Assembly: GCA_964581385.1 (NCBI GenBank)
Contig: CAZOOK010000037.1
Location: 1-53,388, forward strand
Direction of reading: 5' to 3'
DNA length: 53,388 nt
Origin: CAZOOK01 sp964581385
GTDB taxonomy: Bacteria; Pseudomonadota; Gammaproteobacteria; Nevskiales; Nevskiaceae
Made by a program: the position numbers and the translations under genes. This document shows, piece after piece, positions 36,201-44,100 of the stretch. The notes under the pieces are model-generated. The model had not been told where the DNA came from, ran no database searches, and worked only from the letters and a program-made list of their open reading frames with translations. Within the stretch, counting starts at the first letter, position 1. Every line of letters begins with the position of its first letter.

Positions 36201-38181
36201 TGAACACGGCTTCGGAGCCGACATCCATTTCGTGCAGCCGCTTTTCCAGTTCCTCGCGACGCGCGTCGGTGAGCTCGCTTGCTGGCGGAAACACGATGTC
36301 GGTGCGCGTCGCGCCGGGCTTTTCGCTGAACAGGCTGCGCCAGAAATCGAACCATTCGCGCACTTCGTCGAAGTACGTGGCCAGATCGGCGAACATGCCG
36401 AGATACTGCGAACCTTCGCCGGGGAACAGGAATGCCAGCTTGCCGTCCAGCGGGCTGCTGCTGTAAACGGCGCCGCCGCGTGTGGACCAGCGTTCGCCAT
36501 TGTTTTCGCGCAACCGCTTCAGCGCCTGATCGATATTCTTGGTCAGCGCGTTCGTATCCTTGGCGACCATAGCGAGGCGATGCTGTCCGCCGCTGTCCGC
36601 CGTGATCAGCGCTGCCGCGATTTCCGCCACCTGCCAGTCGGGATTGCGCTTGATGCTGGCGGCGATCTGCTCCAGCTTTTCGACCAGCTGGATCGGGCTG
36701 TTCGCGGAAAATACACACAGCTCGGCCGGCCACGGCGTGAATCTCTTCGGCTTCAGGGCGCGCGCGGGTGCTTCCTCGACAATGGCGTGCGCATTGATGC
36801 CGCCGAAGCCGAAGGAATTGATACCGGCGCGGCGCGGCACGCCCATCGGGCTGATCCAGGGCGATGTTTCCGTGTTGACGTAAAACGGCGTGCTGTCGAT
36901 ACCGAGTTCAGGATCGATGCTTTCGCACAATGTTGGCGGCAGCACCTTATGGTGCAGCGCGAGCGCGCTCTTGATCAGAGCGGCGATTCCCGCAGCGGGG
37001 ATGCAGTGGCCGATCATCGATTTGACCGATCCGATCGCGACGTGGCCGCCGGTGCTTTGCCGATCGCCGAATACGGTCTTGAGCGCGGTGATTTCAGTCT
37101 GGCCGCCGAGCGGGATGCCGGTGCCATGCGCTTCGATCATGCCGATCGAAGCCGGATCCACACCGCAGCTGCCATATGCCCTTTGAATCGCCAGCGTCTC
37201 GCCTTCGACGCCAGGCGCCAGCAGGCCAAGACCTTTGCCGTCGCTCGCCTGACCGACGCCACGGATGACCGCGTACACGCGGTCGCCGTCCGCAATCGCG
37301 TCCGACAGGCGCTTCAGCGCGACGACGCCGAGTCCTTCGGCGAGCAGTGTGCCGTCGCTGCCGGTTTCGAACGGGCGCACCTTGCCGCGCACACTGAGCG
37401 CGCCGAGCTGGGTGAAAATCACGGTGACTTCGGCCGGCAGCGAGGCGTTCACGCCTCCGGCCAACATCATGCGGCTGCGTCCGCTGCGCAGTTCGTCAAT
37501 GGCGGCGTTCACCGCCAGCAGCGACGACGAGCAGGCCGCGTCGATCAGGTAATTGGGGCCTTTGAGATTCAGGCGATTGGCGATACGGCCCGTCATCACG
37601 TTGGGCACGAAGCCGGGCACGATATCGACGTTGGCCGGTGGCAGCTTGCTGGCCAGCAGATCACGAATCTCGGCAAGCCGATCTTCATCGAGATGCGGAC
37701 AAGCGACCCGCAGCACCTCGAGGGTCTGGTCCACCACGATGTGGTTCTGGATCAGCGTGCCTTGCCCACGGTGCAGATAGGTGCTGTGGCCGAGGATGAT
37801 GCCGGTGTCGCGATGATCGTAGTCGCTGTGCAGATAGCCCGCATCCAGCAGCGCATCGCGTGCGACGCGCAGGGCGAGGAACTGGTCGGGTTCGCCGCCA
37901 TCCACCGAATTCGGCATGATGCCGAACTCACGGGGATCGAACCGGTACAGATCTTTAAGGTAACCGCCCGAAGGCGTTTTGATACGGCCTGACTCGAGGT
38001 AGCGCCCGGCGTCCCATTGCGGCACCGGATCGCTGATCGCGTCCACGCCGTTGATGATGTTGCGCCAGAACGTCTGCACATCGGGCGCCTGCGGGAAAAT
38101 GCAGGCCATGCCGATGATCGCGATCGGTTCGCAGGCGGATTGGATATCGCCCGACGCAATATTGTCGACGCCGTCTGCCAT
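33277..38181 (-). CDS. Type I polyketide/lipid synthase, KS-AT-DH-PPTase
   Basis: A 1634-aa multidomain synthase. Domains: KS (about 16-468), with the nucleophile C217 in DAACSSSLL, EAHGTG and the second His in SMIGHCIPAAG. AT (about 580-880), GEGSQ and GHSSGES with S684. Pro/Ala-rich linker with MSEYFDVVRGFLDQQ. Hot-dog DH-like region (about 1104-1371), HVLSGRV and LLDAMGQ, with altered spacing in the first motif. C-terminal Sfp-type phosphopantetheinyl transferase (about 1400-1634), GVDVEELGR and WCAKEAAAK. It has no internal ACP. ATG 38181 lies 5 bp after the upstream synthase stop. It likely works in trans with that protein. Confidence 0.9.
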   Translation of the reverse strand: MADGVDNIASGDIQSACEPIAIIGMACIFPQAPDVQTFWRNIINGVDAISDPVPQWDAGRYLESGRIKTPSGGYLKDLYRFDPREFGIMPNSVDGGEPDQFLALRVARDALLDAGYLHSDYDHRDTGIILGHSTYLHRGQGTLIQNHIVVDQTLEVLRVACPHLDEDRLAEIRDLLASKLPPANVDIVPGFVPNVMTGRIANRLNLKGPNYLIDAACSSSLLAVNAAIDELRSGRSRMMLAGGVNASLPAEVTVIFTQLGALSVRGKVRPFETGSDGTLLAEGLGVVALKRLSDAIADGDRVYAVIRGVGQASDGKGLGLLAPGVEGETLAIQRAYGSCGVDPASIGMIEAHGTGIPLGGQTEITALKTVFGDRQSTGGHVAIGSVKSMIGHCIPAAGIAALIKSALALHHKVLPPTLCESIDPELGIDSTPFYVNTETSPWISPMGVPRRAGINSFGFGGINAHAIVEEAPARALKPKRFTPWPAELCVFSANSPIQLVEKLEQIAASIKRNPDWQVAEIAAALITADSGGQHRLAMVAKDTNALTKNIDQALKRLRENNGERWSTRGGAVYSSSPLDGKLAFLFPGEGSQYLGMFADLATYFDEVREWFDFWRSLFSEKPGATRTDIVFPPASELTDARREELEKRLHEMDVGSEAVFIGAQAMHAVLKSLGVEPDVMLGHSSGESSALAASGAIVSDGPLQLADFIRELNVVYMRVLAEGKIPTGALLAVGALSHETVEQHIAAIDKNIVIAMDNCANQQVLYGSVESIEALEKSLSAAGGICLPLPFNRGYHTPAFSEVSTAFHNYYKSIRLSRPLIPLYSCASTGLFPDNVTAVRKLAAAQWSTTVRFRETLARMYGDGVRYFVEVGPSGSLTTFVNDILAGKEYLALATNVRRRGGLEQLLSALAHLYVNGKQVKLDRLFAPRSISVIDFASAAPAAAKGILLDNTMPVLRIDDADRALLRELTARPDAVLPSAPAPAPNVIAEHEPDPVAPSSTSAPAAAGEPDVENTEPVAAPEHISVAAAPAGGAHEQVMSEYFDVVRGFLDQQRAVMENWHSRRKYQSEPAAPALDDYTSFLDSIVEMDERHLVAQCRLSLYNDNFLKDHVLSGRVSEHAPGLSGLSCVPFMVSLEIMAEACAALAGSAAVCAIENVKAFDWIALDDGELTLEVRAEITDSERGIYSASLLNGQGTAVSADFLFSVPEWQNPALPALSEKRVSRWNGDDLYSTGMFHGPVFQSIRHIDGWDDSGMDAQLSEVSLNGFFVEGATPKLVLNPILLDAMGQLAAYWIAQHVGTDFNCFPSTIERVELYSACPADAPGLTLLARQQPLDPTATDVEAPRAWHFECVDANGQPLVRVTNLVNVYFPVPNRFYQVRRDPLNGWLGYPSNASKLGIMLWELPHLPEDFCAQSGSIFMRILAHVFLSFDERDEWRALSGSVRRRREWLLGRASLKEATRHWIFQQTGHLLYPSDVVVLHDEHGAPYVDGWWRDTVVSAPEVSLSHNMRGCLAAVAAPQHAIGVDVEELGRIQQPELMIESLTPPERTFVQGLEGAALDERLLRLWCAKEAAAKYLGSGLQGQPAAFAVSFVDEKCGKARVDHGETAIEVSISRDGNSIIAVASDQHSGTEIH

Positions 38182-38186
38182 GGTTG

Positions 38187-41100
38187 TTATGCAGTCACGC
38201 GGGTGGGGGCTTTTGCCGTACCGCCAAGCCGGTTCAGAGCGGCGCTGGCGACGCATTCCATGTCCTCGACCGATATCACGATGTGGCCGGCGGCATCGAA
38301 GTAATAAACGTTGGCGCGAACCAGACTCGGATCATCCGACGCGATCTGTTCAAACACCATATGCATGCGGTCCGGGAACACTTCGCGATAGCGGACCACG
38401 CGGCCGAAGCGGGTCGGCAGCGAGGTTTCGTCGCGGAAGGTGCGGCTCCAGATGATGGCCATCTGCGCGGCGGCATCGACGATGGCTGGGTCGAAAATCC
38501 AGCCGCGTTCCGCGTCCGGCACCTTGCGCAGCCAATCCGCCGGACGGGTGGTTTTGACCAGCGCACGGGCGCCGACCGCGGACAGTCCTTCGATATTCTC
38601 GATGACCTGGAAGCAGGGGCCGTGGAACAGCAACTCGCCGTAGGCCTTCACGGCCGTCAGCTTTTTCTCGGAACGGAATTGCGCCGCCTGCTCGAAGCCG
38701 CTTTGCAACTGCTGTTCGAGACGCAATACAGCGCGATAGTGGATCAGTGGTTTGCCACCTTCCTGTTCGGATTGCAGCGTCGCATTGACTTCGAAGCCCT
38801 CGCTGCTGCCGTAGGGAGGCGGATTGATGACGAGGCGCAGCTCCTGCGCCGGGCCTTTCAGCTGGACGCCTTTCATCAGGCGGAAGTCACGAATCTCGAC
38901 CAGTTTCCATCCGTTCCATAGCGTGCGTGCTGCTTCGGCCATCATTTCCAGCGCCGCCGCCGCCGGCAGCACCGGAACACCGTCGATGCAGTGTTGCCAC
39001 AGATAGGCGTGGTTGGCGTCGAGGCGGGTTGAAATCACCTGATCACCCTTCGGCATCGCCGTCACCACGGCACCGCCGAGCAGCGGTTCCATGACGTCAC
39101 CTTGGACGTCGTCGCTGTGCGGGGTGGGCGCGGCGGAGCTTATTTTCATCTCGCCGATGGTTGCCTCGCGCTGCTCCCACGGACCTTCGCCGCAGACGAT
39201 TTCGATATGCGAGCGGTCACGGCGCAGCAGTTCATTCTTGAATAGCTGGCGCCCCTCTTCTGCGGAAACCAGCATGACGCCTTTTTCCGCAAACTTGGCC
39301 TCGGTTTCGGCGGTAACCATGCCGGCACCGAACTTGGTGGCGCCCCAAGGACCCCAACACAGCGCGTTGACGTTGACGCGGCGGCCCCAGCGCTCATTGA
39401 GCTGGCAGCACAGACGATTCATCAGTTCGTTGGCCGTGGCGTAGTCGGACTGCCCGCTGTTGCCGTAGCGTCCCGCGACCGAACTGAACACGGTGAAGAA
39501 TTTGAGCGAGTCCGGCCGCAGATAGCGTTGCAGCAGCAGCAGACCCATGACCTTGGTGTCGACGACGCGGGACCAGCTATCGCTCTTCTTGTCGGCAAGC
39601 AGCTTGTCCTCGATAACGCCGGCTCCGTGCACAAGGCCGGCGATGCCGCCGTGGCGCTTATAAAGACCATTCAGGAGCTTGCGCATGTCAGCGTCGTTGG
39701 TGACGTCCACCGCGTGATATTCGACGGTCGCGCCGCCGCGGCGGAAATCTTCCAGGTTGCTGAGCATCTCCCGGGCCGCGAGTACGGCCTGCACTTTGCG
39801 GCCGATATCCGCGGGTTTCAGTTTCGAAGCGCCGCTGCGCACTTCGGCGATGAAGTGCTGGCGCAGTGCGTCGCCGCTGGCGAGCGCCGCCAAGGTTTCG
39901 GGTTCCGGCTCTGGCAGCGGATTGCGGCCTGTGAGGACCAGTGTATTGCCGGGAAGCGCCAGCTCGCGCAGCACTTCGGCGGTCACGCCGCGGGCGCCAC
40001 CGGTTGCAAGCACGACCATGCCTTGCAGACTTTCCTCGCGAGCCTGATCAACATCCGCTACGGCGGCAACGGTGTGAAATACCGTGCGCTGTCCATTCGG
40101 ATAACCGACTTCCTGACGGCCGCCGACGAGTTCCAGTTCACCGAACAGGATCGCCGCGATCGCCGCGGCGTTCTGGGCCGGATCGATATCGACTGCTTTT
40201 GCACGCAGGGTTGGCCGTTCGTCATACAGAGATTTCAGCATGCCGACCGCGCCGCTCTGCAGCGACAGCCCGCGCGCGACGGTGTTGCCCTGTCGGCCGA
40301 AAAATCCGCCGAGTGCGCTCGCCGATAGGACATGCGCATCCTCGGCGAGTTTTGCGCTGAACTCGCGCAAGAGAACGAAAAGCGATTTTTCGTTGATCTG
40401 AAGCTGGCCGCGCCACTCTTCGAGCGGACGATCCTGATCGAGCCAGTCGGAGCCCAATTGCGCGAGATGGATAACCCCGGCCAGCGCCCCGGTTTCCTTG
40501 TCCTGCGTAGCGATCCACTGCAGCAGCGAATCTTCGCTGGACAGCGCATCGCGTTTGACCAGGTTGACCGTGCAGCCGCGGCTGACCAGCATCCGTGTCA
40601 GTTCCGCGGCTACGCCGAGCTTGTCTTCGCTGACCAGGAAATGTCCCTGCTTCAGTTCCCTGAGCACTTCGGGATCGAGCGCTTCCTGCTGCGCCATCAC
40701 AACATGCCGGGACGGGTGGCTGACCGCAGCCACTACTCCCGTCCCGGCATGATCAAAAGGGGCGGCGGTACCCCCTGCTTTTACCGAGCTCAGCACTTTC
40801 AGCATGCCATTGAGCGTGGTCTGCGTATTGAGCTTGCTACGGTGAGGGACTAACTCTTGTCGGTACCCTTCCGGCAATTTCTGCAACATCGCGCCGACCA
40901 CTTCGATGCGCTTGATGGAGTCGATGCCGAGATCGGATTCGAGGTTCTGATCGAGCCCAACCATGTCGCGCGGATAGCCGGTCTTCTGCTCGACGATGTT
41001 CAGCAACATGTCGGTCAGTTTGGCCGGATCGAAATCGGCAGCGGCTCCCGCTCCCGCAGTCTCCTTGGGCTTGGCCGTGCCGTTGATCACCGGCGTACCG

Positions 41101-44100
41101 TTGATCGCCGGCGTTGAAACCGCCGGTGCAGTCTTTGCTGTCGCGGCAGCGCGGGCTGGAGCGGCGGCGGGCTGCGCCGGTGCCGGACGTGCTGCCGGAG
41201 CAGGCGGCGGTGGTGGCGGGGCTACACGCGCAGCGGGTTGCGGGATTTCCGCAGCGGCTGGCACTTCGCGAACCACAGTCTGTTTTGCCGCCGGAGCCGG
41301 TGCGCGCACCGGTTCTGCTTCGGAGACGCGGGAAACTGCAAGCGCCTGAATGCTTCTCGGCTGGCGCAGTGCGATTGGGCGACCCGCGACTGTTTCACCG
41401 AAATAGCGGGCCATGACGCGATCCTGGGTTTCCAGGAACTGGCGCATGGTATCGAAATACTCCGACATGACTGCCGAATCATCGGCAATCGGTAATGATC
41501 GTCGTTGCTCCATTGGGGGCTCCTTTTTCCAGTGTCTCTGTGACACGAACTGCATTGGGGGTGACGGATTTAGTAACGGATTTGGCTGGGATATCGCGTC
41601 TTGCGGGATACGAATCTCGGTTTGGTCGACGGTTTGCACCGGTTCGGCCTGTCCGGACAACGAGGGGGAATTGTTCACGTCTTCCAGCGTGACGCCGACC
41701 TGTTTCACCGGTTCACCGGCGCGCCTGACGCTGCTGCCATTCAGCATCCATGCGTGTTTCGGGATCACTTCGTTGTGCTGGAACGCTTGCAGTTGCGCCG
41801 GGTTGGCAATGATGCAATCCCGGCGTTCAAACAATTTCGCCACATCAAGCTCGATGCCCGCGCAGATCAGCTGTCCGAACGCATTAAGCATGCCGGCCAA
41901 GCCGCTGCCGTCATCGATCGCGATGGCTGCATGCGAGCGTCCTTCGAGAATCTTGCCGGTCAGCCTTGTGAGCACGGATTTCGGACCGATCTCCAGGAAT
42001 ATCCGCGCGCCATCCTCGTACATGGCTTCGATTTCGGCGACGAATTCGACCGGACGCACCAAGTGATCAGCCATCTGCCGCTTGGTTTTGCGGACTTCCG
42101 CTACGTGCGGTTTGGCGGTGGTGTTTGAATAGACCGGAATGGCGCCCTGCTGCCACTTGGTGGCATTGATCAGATCCGTGAGCGCGCGCTGTGCGGGCTT
42201 TACGAAACTCGAATGGAACGCCGCGGCGACCGGGATCTCACTGACTTCGATGCCGGCTTTGGTCAGCTTTGCGATGGTGGTTTCAATCGCCGCTCTCGAA
42301 CCTGAGACGATGGTTTGCAGCGGTGCGTTATGGTTGGCGACGATCACGCCATCAATGTGTGCAATCGCCTTTTCAACATCCTGCCGGGAGGCCTGCACGG
42401 CGGCCATCGTGCCGAGTTCGGCGCCCTCGGCTTTCGCGGCATCGACGATGAAGCTTCCGCGCGCAGCGGAAAGCGCCATCAGCGCATCGAAGTCGAACGC
42501 ACCGCTCGCAAACAGCGCAACGAACTCGCCGTAGCTGTGACCTGCCAGCATGTCCGGTTGCAGACCGAAGGTCTGCAGCAGGCGCCACAGGCCTGCTTCG
42601 ACGGCGCCCAGCGCTGGCTGCGCGACATCGGTTGCGGTCAGCGCCCGCTTCGCCGTTTGCTTCTCTTCGTCGCTATAGCAACCGCGTGGGAAGATGAATT
42701 GGCTCAGGTCGGTGCCTTTGCCAAACCGCTGCCCGAAAGCGTGCGCGAGCGCCGTGTCGGCGGCGGACAGCGTGTCGGCGCAAAGCGGGAAATGCAGCGC
42801 CACTTCGCGCAGCATGCCGGTGTATTGCGAACCCTGGCCCGGAAATAGAACGGCCAGTTTGCCCTGTGCTTGCGCGGCGGAGCCGTGATAGATACCGGAC
42901 GGCAGGGCATTGGTGTCGCCACGTAGATGGGCAATCGCCAACGCGATCTTGGTCGCCAGATCGGCTGCGTCGCGAGCGACGATCGCAACGGTTTCGGTGT
43001 CGGGCTGCCGGTGTTTCGCGAGACTCGCGGCGAGATGGCGCAGTTCGATGTTGCCGACATGTGCCAGCTCCTGCTGCATCATGGACAGGCGGGCGATGAG
43101 CGCTTCACGATCCGGCTCGCTCCACAGCAACAGCTCTGCTGGCCAGCGGCGAGTGGTAGCGGGGCGCAGCCACTCGCGATATTCCCGCGCGTATTCTTCG
43201 AGCACGACGTGAAAGTTGGTGCCGCCGAAACCGAATGCACTCACCGCGGCGCGGCGCGGTTTGCCGTCGGTGCTCAGCCACGGCAGCGCCTCGTCGACCA
43301 AGTGCAGCGGATTGTCGTCGTTCTGCAAGACGTGATTGGGCTGGTCCACGCCGCGGTGCGGCGGCAGGACACGGTAATGCAATGCCAGCGCGGCTTTGAT
43401 CAGGCCGGCGATGCCGGCAGTGGCCTTGGTGTGCCCGATCGATGTCTTGACCGAACCGATCACTGCCTGCCGCGGCTTGCCGCCATCTTCCTTGACCAGG
43501 CTCGTGGTGCTTTCGAGCTCGGCGGTATCGCCGGCGACAGTGCCGGTTCCATGTGCCTCGAAAAGGCCGACAGTGCCCGGACCGAAACCGGCCTGTGCGT
43601 AGGCACGGCGCATGGCGCGTAATTGTCCGGCCGGCAGCGGCGCGGTCATGCCCTTGGCCTTGCCGTCGCTGCTGCCGCCAATGCCCTTGATCACACCATA
43701 AATGCGATCACCGTCGCGCTCCGCGTCGGCGAGGCGCTTGAGCGCGATCATCGCGATGCCTTCGGAAATAACGATGCCGTCGCCCGATGCGTCGAACGAT
43801 GAACAGCGGCCGCGAGGTGACAACGCCTGCGTCTTGCTGAAGCACAAATATCCGAACGGGCCCTGCACGGTATCGACACCGCCCGCAATCACGAAATCGC
43901 TGCGTCCGGCGGAGAGTTCCGAGATGCCTTGATAGAGCGCGGCCAGCGATGAGGCACACGCCGCATCAGTGGTGAAATTCACGCCGCCAAAATTGAGCCG
44001 GTTGGCGACACGGCCGGCGATGACGTTGCTGAGAATTCCGGCGAAGGAGTCCTCGGTCCATTCCGGCAGGCGATTGGCAACGGCGTCCGGAAGGCTGCCG

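Noticed and set aside
36133..37992. 619-codon open frame on the plus strand opposite the second synthase
   Set aside because: It is an antisense shadow of the KS-AT coding sequence in G+C-rich DNA; the opposite strand has intact catalytic motifs and this frame has no recognisable domain.
41040..41240. Repetitive GGC/GCC-rich stretch inside the first synthase as a DNA repeat
   Set aside because: It encodes the Pro/Ala-rich inter-domain linker between AT and ACP in frame, so codon bias and linker composition explain it.
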